Below are positions 11,108 through 22,767 of a DNA stretch of 64,000 nt, piece after piece. How positions within the stretch are numbered: the first letter of the stretch is position 1; the number at the start of each line of letters is the position of its first letter. Under the pieces are notes generated by a model. The model saw only the letters and a program-made list of their open reading frames with translations. It had not been told where the DNA came from and ran no database searches. This DNA comes from Smallanthus sonchifolius (Eukaryota; Streptophyta; Magnoliopsida; Asterales; Asteraceae): positions 84,426,849 to 84,490,848 of the forward strand of contig CM042029.1 of NCBI GenBank assembly GCA_023525975.1, given 5' to 3'. The translations under genes were made by a program, and so were the position numbers.

Positions 11108-13477
11108 TGTAAGACCCTGACCCGGGCATCATACAGTTGGTTCTCATAACGGGTCATTTTCATTTAAAACACATTTATTGTTACTCAAATTACAGCGAAA
11201 GTCTTTCTAAGAACATTTATTGCTATTTAATGTTATTCAGTTTACCTCACGAATGCATGCACACCACTCCGAGTAACACCGCTCCCAAGCAAAGATACGT
11301 CAACACAAAGCTCACCTGAAAAAACATTCTAACGTAGACACAAAGTCAGCTACGCTGAGTGATTTCTAATAGTTTAATTTAATTAAAAGCAAGCTCGTCA
11401 CAAAAGTTATTTAAAACTTTACTCAGAACCCTCAGTCCTTATAAAATAGTTTCATAATTCATTTAGAATAGATAACCCCTGTTATCACCTGACATCCCAT
11501 AACCGTTCACCACCCGAGACTCATCCCATAATAATAATAATCCCGCATTTTCATCGACATAGGTCGAACTTACTATATTAATAACTTGTACTCTAGCACA
11601 TGTATTACCTCAACATTTGTTTAACCACAACAAAACCCTAGACCTTGACTTACTCAGCCTTAACTAAGGCTCTTACCAATCAACTGACACCACGGTTATC
11701 AACACCGCATCAAAATCCTGACACAACGGTCAATCTAACCCTACTTGCCACATTAATGTCATCTACACATCACATTAATAGTATCTCATGCACAATAAAT
11801 ATAACATATCACTTGCATGCAAATTAACACATATGTAAGCATGCAAACACATCCTCATCACTGCACCCTCGTCAAGGTTACCCTCGTCAGGGTGTTCGAC
11901 ACACCATCATCATTAACCCGTTAATAAATGTCACCGTTGGTGACTTCCCGATGAACTTCGTCCTTCACAATCCCGTTTGCCATGTCATAAAGACAAAGAC
12001 GCAAACACAATGCCCATCGTGTCACATGGACAACGACACAAACACGCAACACAATTATAACACATAAAATATCACACAATATTCATCTGACTCATTAACC
12101 ACACATGCACCTTACACATAGCACTAAAATAATAAATATATTCCTCATAAAATCATAAGCATTTAGCATAAGTTCTGACTCTCCTCGATCAACCCTTAAC
12201 ACAATACACCACTATTATAAATACAGATGTTATGTCCCGTTACCTAAGCACGTACCCACCTTTAACCTACACATTCCATGGACAACACATAATCCCTTAC
12301 CCCATATTTGAGTTCATCAATTCACAGACTCATCGGGTTAAACCCCAAAGTTCGTTACATATGTAATGTAATAAAACACGTCTTATAAGTATGTACGATA
12401 GCCCCAAAACATTAAAACGTTTAAAAGAGGGGATTAGAAACCCATCGGTTGTGAAGCTTTCATTTCGAAATCGCATACCCGTAAACTCATAGTCCAACGC
12501 GAACCTGTCGTCAAATGAACTACCCAGATCAATCGTATTACCGCAATAACACTAACGCATCTATTCTGGACCAGCAGCTACAAGCTCGGTCTAAGTCACC
12601 CCAAACCGTACAACCGTCACGGCCACCGCTGCTGCCAGAACACGAATTTGTCTTTCAGCTCGTTCGGTTTTGCTCGTCAAAATACGAGTAGCTTAAAACC
12701 GACCCAAATAAACTCCGTTTTAGGCGAATCATATGTCCACGCGTCTGTATCGCCAAACCCTTTCAGAAGAACCAGTTTCCGTCGCCTGAAACCATTGCCT
12801 CCGTCGCCGGAAAACCGAACAGTAGCCGGAATACGCCCTCTTCGCGCGTCTGTCTTTACACACTGCTCGTATCCCTATCAAACGAACACGGAATTGGACA
12901 AATAATATATCCACGCGACCGTGTCGCCAAACCCTACCATCTCCAACCATCTCCGCTGCCTGTCTCCATTGGAGCCGCCGCCGGAATCGCGAACAGTGGT
13001 TGGATTTCTCGCCGAAGTTCCCTTTCTCGCATGATTTCTTCACGAAGCATCATCCTTTGCATAAACCCCAGAACTATAATGATTACTACTAGTATCCGGT
13101 ATCCAAAACGCGTAAACGTTGATTAAAGGATCGCGATTATACCTCGATTCGGCAAGAAATTCGACGACGTCTCGTTCTCCCTCTCTTGTCTCTCTCCACA
13201 GCCGCAAAACACAAATGGGGGTTTCCCCTTTGCGTAACAACCTAAAGGGTGTTCCCTTGGGTCGGGCTTGGCCCTCATTCACGCGCCACCGCACCATGGG
13301 CTTGGCCCGTCAAGTGGTTTTTAATATAACCCCACTAAGTCTCACTAATTGCCCGTTAATCCTTGTATATTTATCTACATATAAACGAACCCCACTCCCG
13401 CGTCTTCAAATATATCTCGCTAAGTTCCCGTTGAACTTCCGTCTACTAAATACCAATATGTGTATATCCAATAACCC
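11108..13477 (-). repeat. 3' LTR of the minus-strand element (its start truncated)
   Basis: Direct repeat of 15491-17905. On the minus strand the outer end is intact (...GGGTCTTACA at 11108) but the inner end lacks the first ~28 bp present in the other copy (TGTAACATCCTGGG...), diverging at about 13477. Open frames shared by both LTRs, such as the pair at 11645 and 16021, are mirrored in both copies and are not genes. Confidence 0.8.
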
Positions 13478-15478
13478 CAATCAAGCGTCCACGTAACGCT
13501 TTCGTCATTAACCTTCACACCTCCACTCCTTGGCTTCATGCTCCGAATTCTCGAGATATAAGCATAGGCATCTCATAAGAGTACCTCTCTGGTAGTCCCG
13601 AATGACGTCAAAACTCCTCGTATTACCTCTATGTATCAACATGAAGAACCTTCAGGATAGAAACACTATGCCTGAGCATTCCCGCCACCCGTCCTATACA
13701 CGATTAAGCATGTACTACCAGGACACATAACGTCAGGTCATAATAACAAAACCTATCATGTCCAAAGTATATATATGTAGCATCTTATCTCTCTAAATTG
13801 AACGAGGCACACACATAACTAGCTAGACCCGAGCAATTCAATATATTTACTATACGACCTTGTCATTTTATAAACATATACACACACCTAGGCTCTATCT
13901 TCTATTCACCTCAATGGGTCGTACCAATGATTCCGAGCAACACATTACACGGTCTAGACACAAGACATCATTCTAATCATTTACACACATAATATATATA
14001 AATCATAATTCTCCACAGGACCCTGTCCTGAATACTCACACAAGGTGCAACGCACCCATTACACTTCAAACCATCACCTACACATTAACACGTAGGTGAT
14101 ACTATCATACGACCGTTGACTCAGACAAATTCAAAATTCATGTCTATACAAGTCTACTCACACCATCTAATCAACCATGCTCTAGTATCACAATGAAAAT
14201 CACATTTAATATAACTCACATTATTCAGAATGCAATCATGCAATCACATTATACCGCACATATTCCACTATTGTAAACACAATCATACGTCGTCACAAAC
14301 ACAAATATCATTAATTATGTTCAAATCATCATGCGGTAAGACTCACAATAATAGTCAAAATCAAATAATAAATATTTGAATTGAACATCACGTAAACGTC
14401 TAATCAGACATAACGTCGAATTACCCCGAAATCTCTCGTCATAACTGTCACACTAACTAATCATCAAACATCAAGCATCCCGAGCACTGCCCGCCAAATC
14501 ACTACTTCACCACGTCAGGTGCATCTGGCGTGTCCTCCTCTGGTTCCTCCTAAAACAAAACTCTCTTAACCAACGCAAGTGGTCGATCTCTCAACCGTGC
14601 AGATCCACATCATGGAGGAAAATCGCGTACAGCTGGCACTACTCACCTTTTCCATCCCGTCTTTCCAATCATAGCTCCACGCGGTATGTTGCCAACCGAA
14701 GTTCTAATCACATTTGGCACGAGAAGCGCCAACACTACTCCCATTTCACTAGCAGTTTCACCCGCAGCAGTCGTCTTGACTAGTCATTCTGCATTCCCCC
14801 TAGCAAGATCATCACGCCTAACCAATGTCGTATGGCTCGTCTTAACCACCTAGTCCTACTTAAGATAGAACGCTAGAGTGATTACTATGCGCACAAATTC
14901 ATAATATGAGAGTAATCATAGACTGCCAAATCACGGTGATCAAATGCAATTTGGTGGTCCACATCACTACTCGGATTCTAAACCTTTCCCATCATACTCA
15001 CACTAACTTTCTACCTTCACGCTCACCGGATGCACATGCATCCCACACAACTCACATAGAACCACAAAATAATTTATAAAGTTATCACAATAATCATAAT
15101 TGCACACCACACATGGTTACAAGCAAATTCACTAAACCATGCTAACACACTAAGCTATGCCACATAACGCAATTAATGCTACTCTACATTAACTAGCTCG
15201 CAACACATGATTTCACCAAGTCACACCACACACTTCACATAATTCTACATACTACTACAACACATATCACACATCATGTTCCCACACGGAACCATAATTC
15301 ACTCACTCACACCAATCGCTTTACCAATCATAACACCACACAAATGGTAAATAATAATTACTACTTAACTCGAAAGACGTACTTCTTGCCTCGCGGTTAC
15401 TCGTGGTGGCATTCATTTCACCCTCGTCCCATTTTCAGTTTAAGTTAAGGTATTTTATTTTTACAAAACCACCGATTT
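13478..15478 (-). mobile_element. Interior of the minus-strand element with a possible gag remnant
   Basis: No pol motif is visible on either strand. On the minus strand near 14550-14510 a short frame ends in an acidic EEPEEDTPDAPDVVK followed by a stop, of the sort seen at the end of plant gag-type ORFs, and about 14830-14640 has short open coding-like stretches. The rest (13480-14500 and 14880-15470) is A/C-rich on the plus strand with nothing I can identify. Confidence 0.4.
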
Positions 15479-15490
15479 TCTCTTAAACCA

Positions 15491-17905
15491 CCCTGACACC
15501 CGGGCATCCTAAAGTTGGTTCTCATAACGGGTCATTTTCATTTAAAACACATTTATTGTTACTCAAATTACAGCGGAAGTCTTTCTAAGAACATTTATTG
15601 CTATTTAATGTTATTCAGTTTACCTCACGAATGTCTGCACACCAGTCCGAGTAACACCGCTCCCAAGCCAAGATACGTCAACACAAAGCTCACCTGCAAA
15701 ACAATCTAGCGTACACACAAAGTCAGCTACGCTGAGTGAGTTCTAATAGTTTAATTTAATTAAAAGCCAACTCGTGACAAAGTTATTTAAAACTTTACTC
15801 AGAACCCTCGGTCCTTATAAAATAGTTTCATAATTCATTTAGAATAGATAACCCCTGTTATCACCTGACATCCCATAACTGTTCACCATCCGAGACTCAT
15901 CCCATAATAATAATAATCCCGCAATTTCATCGACATAGGTCGAACTTACTATATTAATAACTCGTACTCTAGCACACGTATTACCTCAACATTTGATTAA
16001 CCACAACAAAACCCTAGACCTTGACTTACTTGGCCTTAACTAAGGCTTTTACCAATCAACTGACACCACAGTTATCAACACCGCATCAAAATCCTGACAC
16101 AACGGTCAATTTAACTCTACTTGCCACATTAATGTCATCTACACATCACATTAATAGTATCTCATGCACAATAAATATAACATATCACTTGCATGCAAAT
16201 TAACACATATGTAAGCATGCAAACACATACCTCATCACTGCACCCTCATCAGTGTTACCCTCATCAAGGTGTTCGACGAACCCCGGGCTAATCATTAACC
16301 TATTAATAAATGTCACCGTTGGTGACTTCTCGACGAACTTCATCCTTCACAATCCCGTTTGCCATGTCATAAAGACAAAGAGGCAAACACAATGCCCGTC
16401 GTGTCACGTGGACAACGACACAAACACACAACACAATTATAACACATAAAATATCACACAATATTCATCTGACTCATTAACCACACCTGCACCTTACACA
16501 TAGCACTAAAATAATAAATATATCCCACATAAAATCAGAAGCATTTAGCTTAAGTTCCGACTCTCCTCGATCAACCCTTAACACAATACACCACTATTAT
16601 AAATACAGATGCTATGTCCCGTTACCTAAGCACGTACCCACCTTTAACCTACACATCCCATGGATAACACATAATCCCTTACCCCATATTTGAGTTCATC
16701 AATTCACAGACTCATCGGGTTAAACCCCAAAGTTCGTTACATATTTAATGTAATAAAACACGTCTTATAAGTACGTACGATAGCCCCAAAACATTAAAAC
16801 GTTTAAAAGAGGGGATTAGAAACCCATCGGTTGTGAAGCTTTCATTTCGAAATCGCATACCCGTAAACTCGTAGTCCAACGCGTACCTGTCGTCAAATGA
16901 ACTACCCAGATCAGTCGTATTACCGCAATAACACTTACGCATCTATTATGAACCAGCAGCTACAAGATCGGTCTAAGTCGTCCCAAACCGTACAACCGAC
17001 GCGCTCGCTCGCGTACAAAAACCCTTAAATTAACGTTACCAAAAAACGTTCCCGAAAGTCGTTCCCGACATTTTTCCCATATTCCAAAATTTTCTCGTTA
17101 AAATACGAGTAGCTTAAAACCGACCCAAATGAACTCCATTTTAGGCGAATCATATGTCCACGCGTCCGTATCGCCGAACCCTTTCAGAAGAACCAGTTTT
17201 CGTCGCCTGAAACCATCGCCTCCGTCGCCGGAAAACCGAACAGTAGCCGGAATACGCCCTCTTCGCGCGTCTGTCTTCGCACTGCTCGTATCCCTATCAA
17301 ACGAACTCGGAATTGGACAAATAATATATCCACGCGACCGTGTCGCCAAACCCTACCATCTCCGCCGCATGCCGCCGCCGTAATCGTGAACAGTGGCCGG
17401 ATCTCTCGTCGGAGTTCCCGTTCTCGCATGCTTTCTTCACGAAGCATCATCCTTTGTATAAAACCCAGAACTATAATGATTACTTCGAGTATCCGGTATC
17501 CAAAACGCATAAACAATTATTAAAGGATCGCGATTATACCTCGATTCGACAAGAAATTCGACGATCGTCTCGTTCTCCCTCTCTTCTCTCTCTCGGCAGC
17601 CGCAAACATAAATAGGGGTTTCCCCTTTGCGTAACAACCTAAAGGGTGTTCCCTTGGGTCGGGCTTGGCCCTCATTCACGCGCCACCGCACCATGGGCTT
17701 GGCCCGTCAAGTGATTTTTAATATAACCCCACTAAGTCTCACTAATTGCCCGTTAATCCTTGTATATTTATCTACATATAAACGAACCCCACTCCTGCAT
17801 CTTGAAATATATTTCGCTAAGTTCCCGTTGAACTTCCGTCTACTAAATACCAATATGTGTATATCCAATAACCCCTTTTATTAAATAAAAACCCAGGATG
17901 TTACA
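15491..17905 (-). repeat. 5' LTR of the minus-strand element
   Basis: Direct repeat of 11108-13477. On the minus strand it starts TGTAACATCC at 17905. Its 3' end near 15491 has lost the final few bases (the CTTACA present in the other copy) and runs straight into the primer-binding-like site. It carries an aactcactcagcgtagctgac stretch that is also present in the 2973-7252 solo LTR. Confidence 0.8.
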
Positions 17906-17910
17906 ACAAA

Positions 17911-18420
17911 GCTCCATTCTATAATTTGGGAAATAATGGAGATGCAAGGAACTTTGCTTCATTTCTCGACAGAGAATGCGACAGTGACTTCAAGATCATG
18001 AAGACCACTAAGTGCAAGAGGGTAAAGTCAAAGTACATAATTGACATAATCGCCCAGAAGCCTCTCATTATGGAAGTCTATCCTCCTCCCAAGACAGTTG
18101 ATTGTGTCCCTGTACATGAAGGCCTATCCGACAACACACTAAGTAAGCTTGAATACTGGCCTTACAGTTCTATGACAGGGTTTCTCGATATTCATTGTAC
18201 TGACAGAGAGTTCATAATTGCTAACCCTATGGATCTACTGAAGTTTGGGAAGTAAGACATGTTGAGACTGTCCAAGCAAAGATTATTCGTGCCTGAAGAG
18301 AATGAGAAAGATACCAAGCCGTTTATAAAAGTTTTGGCAACGGCGTTGGTTAAAGGCCTCTATGCGGGAGGTGATGATCACTCAGCTGATGTCGAAATAT
18401 TATGAGTTATTTGAATGCAT
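17911..18420 (+). pseudogene. Unfamiliar retroelement ORF, C-terminal portion
   Basis: Continues the ORF interrupted at 11107. The frame reads through one in-frame TAA at 18253 to a stop at about 18402. Visible blocks are DARNFASFLDRECDSDFKIM, KCKRVKSKYIID, VYPPPKTVDCVPVHEGLSD, GFLDIHCTDREFIIANPMDL and SKQRLFVPEENEK. The even, mixed composition suggests a folded domain. It ends 35 bp before a polypurine tract and an LTR, so it is the last ORF of a retrotransposon. No similarity to gag, protease, RT or integrase is apparent. Function unknown. Confidence 0.65.
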
Positions 18421-18426
18421 TAGCCT

Positions 18427-18436
18427 AGGGGGAGAT
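18427..18436 (+). other. Polypurine tract
   Basis: The purine-rich agggggagat sits directly before the LTR start TGTAAGGATC, the standard position for the plus-strand primer of an LTR retrotransposon. It ties the unfamiliar ORF upstream to this LTR. Confidence 0.75.
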
Positions 18437-18839
18437 TGTAAGGATCAGACCTAATAGGCCAACGCATCAAGAGATCACCGGGAAGTTCAGAAGACGACGT
18501 TTTGGAAGTATACGGCCGCATACTTCAAGGCACAGCCGCATACATGAAGTTTGCGGCTCCCAACCGCATACTTGAAGTATGCGGCCCAAGCCCAAGCCCA
18601 ACCGATTACTTGTAATTAGTATAAATAGTTATTTTGTTTTCTGTAATTGGTTAGACGAGTTGTTGAACGATCTTGTATTGTGTTTTCAGTGTTTTAGTCA
18701 ATATACGAATCGTTTGATAGTAAATTGTGTCTCGTCCTCTTTGATTTTACCTACAAGTCACGTGTCGAGTATGTTTCCGCCAGGTTCAACACGTTGTTGA
18801 ATCCGTTGATTGAAGATCCTTAGGAATCCGGATCTTACA
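18437..18839 (+). mobile_element. 403-bp 3' LTR of the outermost retrotransposon
   Basis: It starts TGTAAGGATC and ends GGATCTTACA, a 10-bp near-perfect terminal inverted repeat, and follows a polypurine tract. Near 18515-18585 it has several GCATACTT / AAGTATGC motifs, including the palindrome GCATACTT-g-AAGTATGC. A TATA-like tataaata is present near 18620. The partner 5' LTR is not in this window. Confidence 0.8.
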
Positions 18840-19196
18840 AGTAATGTTTTATAGTTTATCCACCTGATTTCCATGATCTTTTTGAAATGATTTAGTTATG
18901 TCATATTATAATAATATGAGGAAGTTTTTGTTCGTTTTGCATGTTTTGGAGCTGAAGAGGATGAATGGGTCAATGTCAGGGGGAATGCGAGACAAAGGTA
19001 ACTTTTTGGACAAACTAACCATTGTTTGTAAAGAATTAATAATCTTGAACAAATTGTTGATACAAGGAACCAAATTGAATGATTAATGCAATCTTGAACT
19101 AGCTGAAAAAGTTTATTTGTGACCGATTTATGTAAAATAATTACTTATTAGTGAATGATTAATGCAGGAAAATGGAAGTGTAGTGAATGAGACCAA
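18840..19196. other. Intergenic stretch with a SAWADEE exon relic
   Basis: Between the LTR and a MITE. Only the relic listed separately at 18921-19003 is recognisable. Confidence 0.6.
18921..19003 (+). pseudogene. SAWADEE-domain exon fragment (SHH-like)
   Basis: One frame encodes EEVFVRFACFGAEEDEWVNV followed by RGNARQR, then a GT donor-like site (aggtaac). This closely resembles the central part of the SAWADEE domain of plant SAWADEE HOMEODOMAIN HOMOLOG proteins, which read histone H3 in RNA-directed DNA methylation. An in-frame TAA lies two codons upstream and no flanking SAWADEE sequence or homeodomain is seen, so this is a fragment. It could instead be one exon of a gene whose other exons I could not see. 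Confidence 0.6.
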
Positions 19197-19355
19197 GGGG
19201 ATGTGTGGATTGCTTATTAAAACTATTTAATAATAGCTTATTGCCTTTTGAAATAATTAGATAAGCAATCCCAAACAACCTCAAAACGCCTTATTGTCGT
19301 ATCTAAACCGATAAGCAGTCCAACTGTTTTAATAAGCATTTCCAAACACCCCCTA
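19197..19355. mobile_element. hAT-like MITE
   Basis: Inverted ends pair: ggggatgtgtggattgctta at the left against the complement of taagcatttccaaacacccc at the right, with an extended TTATTAAAAC. I find no clear 8-bp target duplication. Length is about 159 bp. Confidence 0.65.
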
Positions 19356-19615
19356 AATACTATTTTGAGTCATATGATTTCCATTGCTTATGCGCAGAGG
19401 TAGCTGCTGCTGTCCCATGTGTAGAAACACTTGAGAAAAGTGATTATTTTCGATTCGGTATGAGAGAGTATAAAAAACATCATTCTTGCGGGTCTAATTT
19501 TAAGTGTTGGAAGTTATTAAAGTTCATCATTATTATATACACACTTCCCTTTATTCATTTTTTTACCATGGTGTACAAATGAATCACTATATATATCTTT
19601 ATACATATACAGCAA

Positions 19616-19760
19616 GAAGAGAAGCTGCTATCTATTTGGTGGAAAGAATATGCTGAATGTAGTGATGGGCTAAAAGGGTCACCGGCTTCAATTTCCAAAT
19701 CAGACCCACTGCTAAAACCATTTCCTTTGGAGGATTCAAAAACAGGAAAACCATGTTTTA
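19616..19760 (+). pseudogene. Exon-like fragment of an unknown gene
   Basis: After a good acceptor context (tacatatacag) the frame encodes EEKLLSIWWKEYAECSDG and then SPASISKSDPLLKPFPLEDS, with protein-like composition and an end at about 19870. I do not recognise the protein. It may belong with the SAWADEE fragment or be a separate relic. Confidence 0.35.
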
Positions 19761-19879
19761 TCATACGTTTCTTTTATGTAGTTAACTACGTTTTCTATTT
19801 CTGGTTAGCCACGTTAATGTCACCGCCTCAGTCGTTTAGAGTCCGCCTCCCGCCACGGAACGCGGGATACGATTTCTAG

Positions 19880-22045
19880 TTGGTATTAATCATTAAAGCA
19901 GTTTGATTAAATGCTCAAATTGTTTCTCACCCATCTAGGCGAAACCTGTTTTGTATTTGATCTGTTGTTTCACCTAAATTCGAATCCGATTCGAAAACCA
20001 AATTCAAAACTTGATTTGGATTTTAACCCCTTTCAAAAATTCGAAAAACCTGATTCAATTTCAAGATATGAATTCCATTCGTTTGAATTTTGATCTTTTT
20101 TTAGTATGATTCGTATAATGAACATCCTTAGAGCCGTTGTCCCTTGAAAGGGCAACCGGGTTGCATTTAATTTTTAAGCTCCAATTAGGTGTTTATGAAG
20201 TTTTTGCATTAGTATTATATTGATTAAAGAATTGTAAAAAAATTGTCAAAATCTTGTTGAAAACTTTCTACCTGCCAAGCATATCGATCGATCATTGTTA
20301 AGTTTTGTCTACTAGTGATGTTACTCCTTTGTTAGCCACATATTTCTAAAGTTTTATGTGGTTCAGCATGGATGTGTCAAAGAGCACTTGGGTCCAGATG
20401 AGTGTAAAGTTAATTATTAGTATTCATCAAATGGCTTTCATCGTGTACCTAAAAGGTGCACATCAATTAATAATTAATTAAAAATTTTAGAAATTCATTT
20501 TTAAAGTTGCTACTTTCAGGCCAAAAGGATCGACTTGTATTTGTTGCTGTTTCACCTAAATTCTATTTCCAAGTACAATTTGGCCTTCTTATCCTTACTT
20601 TAATCTATTTTAAGCTTCCTTTTTTTAATGTTACTCTTATTTTTTTGTTTATAAATGTTGCTCTTTTAATATATTTTTAGTTTACATATTTAGTTTGTCT
20701 TTTTCTTTTTTTTTCTGAATAATTTATCTCCTTACACCCTAGTTTATGATGTGGCAAGTGTTTTATAGATATGAGTAAGCAGCTAAACCTTAATTTATCC
20801 AAAATTTAGTGGAAAAGTGGTTAACTTTGAAGATAAATAAGTAAAAAACTATATTGAATTAATATGTGTATAATTATTAAATAATGGGTTTACGATCTCA
20901 CGAGAGCTTACATGCTAAAAAAAATGTTTAAAACAATGCTAATTCAATAAGATAGATACTCAAAGTTTGTGTTTAAAATAAAAATGTTGTGATAAATTGA
21001 GCGTGCATTTAAAGTGGTTAATAACTAATGAGGCAATTTGCTCGATAAACAACTTTAGTTGTGTTTTACTCCAACTTCCTAAAATCTTTGAACTTATACA
21101 TTCACGTGACCTGCAGTGACTTCCTGGTAAGTTTTCACTCAAACAACCAAAAACAAATTCATGAGCTTCTAGTGGCAAAATCTTAAATAAAAATAAGTGA
21201 AAAAAAAAAGGATTATGGTCCTTTATATTTATAATGTTTTAATATAAGATGATCTTCAAAAGCTTCGCGGGGAAGCGGCATCCAATTATAGCTTAATCTT
21301 AGTATTTTGGAGTACACTTGAAGTCACTCCCATATTTCCAAAGGAAGAAAGAAAAGAGGAAAGCTCCCTTTCTATTTCCTCTGTTGTTGGTCCCGGCGGA
21401 CGCAGAGTTAAGTCCAAATCGAGTTGGGCGTTTGAGGAACGCTGCGTGTTTAAAAAGAATTTAGCATTATCTTCAAGAAAATAGGATATTGTATTATGTA
21501 CATCAATCACGTATTATATAAACTACATTTCAGCAAGTCGTAAACAGTACAACTATGAAGTTGGGGAAAGTGTAATTTTGATATAATATTGGGAAATAAT
21601 TGACAAGCCGTGAACACTACATTTCAGCAAGCTGTGACCAGTACAATTAGTTTAGAACGAGCCATCTTTCTTCCACGTACTTGTCGTGATTTAAATCTCA
21701 CCCCTACTCCCTAATTATATAAACTACTTTTCACGTGATGTTTTCACGCCCACTACTTTCAGTCTAAACTTGATTGCCATGAAAGTTTATAGAAACTTCC
21801 TAACACAATCATTTATGGTGGCATATTTCTAGCATACACGAACTTTAACAAAATTAGTCTAAACTTCAGATGTTTATAGCAATTTCAACTCTTTAACTCT
21901 TATATAATATCTTTATAACACGTAAAAAGGTATAAAATATTGAAGTTTAGCTATAAAATCACATCAATCAAACCAAATAAATATTTAGAAAAATAATATG
22001 GTTTATTTCATGTTTCGTCATCTTTAAGTCCTATATTAATTTTTA
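19880..22045. other. AT-rich intergenic sequence
   Basis: No gene is supported. It contains a degraded Cassandra-like segment at 21060-21178 (listed) and a three-fold degenerate repeat of caag-y-cgtgaacagtac near 21530-21650. An antisense frame ending at 21286 has LDLDLTLRPPG, an EAR-like LxLxL motif, but no supporting gene structure. Confidence 0.5.
21060..21178 (+). mobile_element. Degraded Cassandra-type (5S-related) LTR fragment
   Basis: The segment ...tgacttcctggtaagttttcactc-aaacaaccaaaaacaaattcatgagc matches, on the opposite strand, the 5S-derived block and following sequence at 37940-38140. Conserved pieces are the gtgac-tcct-g-aag box and the caaccaaaaaca-attc-tgagc block. The 5S internal promoter is mostly lost. 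Confidence 0.5.
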
Positions 22046-22414
22046 CTAGGTTAGAAAACCCGTGTACTACACGGGTTGAACAATAAAAACGATAAAATTC
22101 TTAAAATTATATATATTTCTCATGACTGAAAATCTGAAATTATGTATAAGTATCGATTTAAAATAATAAATCAATAATACTGAAAATAAAATAAAAAATA
22201 ATTATAATTCATAAATTTTCATAATTTGAAAGTTAAGGATTTGAATGTTCCCATAATATTGAAATTTTATTTAATTGTATTCAACGAAAGTTAATGATTC
22301 GAATTAATGTTACCATGACTTCTGTTGACTAAGTTTTGAACGGGAAAACTTTAGTTGACCTTATAAAAAGATGACATGTGACAACATAATTATAGTGATT
22401 TATTATCTAAAGGA
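22046..22414 (-). mobile_element. Non-autonomous Helitron
   Basis: On the minus strand the 3' end has the hairpin AACCCGTGTAGTACACGGGTT followed by CTAG and a host T, and the 5' end starts TC (TCCTTTAGATAATAAATC) after a host A. A gacatgtgac block near the 5' end resembles the gacacgtgtc of the copies at 27713 and 50629. The 5' boundary is less certain than the 3' end. Confidence 0.6.
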
Positions 22415-22732
22415 TATGCTCTTATTCTTTTTAAAAAAAATTAACGGCAGAATGATATTAAAAAAACCCGACTAAGAAAATTAATTAATTTTCTTTTTAG
22501 TAATTTCTCCTCATCTCATCTTCACCTTAAATTGTGGTTGGTTGAACAGACATGGATAACATTACTCTCAGCTTTCCGCGTCTCATCACTATTCCAACAG
22601 GGAAGACTGTACAATAATATCCGATGTACAAGATTTCTTCAACAGAAACATAAATTAATTTTTTCAAAGTTTTCTAGTGGGATCGATATTGTTTGTTTTC
22701 ATTTTCGTACAAATCAATGTGGATGGTGCCTT

Positions 22733-22767
<35 letters not shown>

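Larger units (their letters stand above)
11108..17905 (-). mobile_element. Minus-strand LTR retrotransposon with 2.4-kb LTRs and a 2-kb interior
   Basis: The termini are TGTAAGACCC (11108) and GGATGTTACA (17905), and the 5-bp target duplication ACAAA is exact at 11103-11107 and 17906-17910. Two long direct repeats (11108-13477 and about 15491-17905) are highly similar across their length and are the LTRs. Read on the minus strand, a primer-binding-like tggtttaagaga (15479-15490) lies beside the 5' LTR and matches 9 of 12 bases of the usual initiator tRNA-Met site. The interior lacks pol, so the element would have been non-autonomous. Confidence 0.85.

Noticed and set aside
11137..17884. Many short open frames in both LTR copies (for example 12648-12905, 17129-17383, 17437-17694)
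   Set aside because: They occur in parallel in the two LTRs, overlap on both strands and change frame between copies; they are LTR sequence, not genes.
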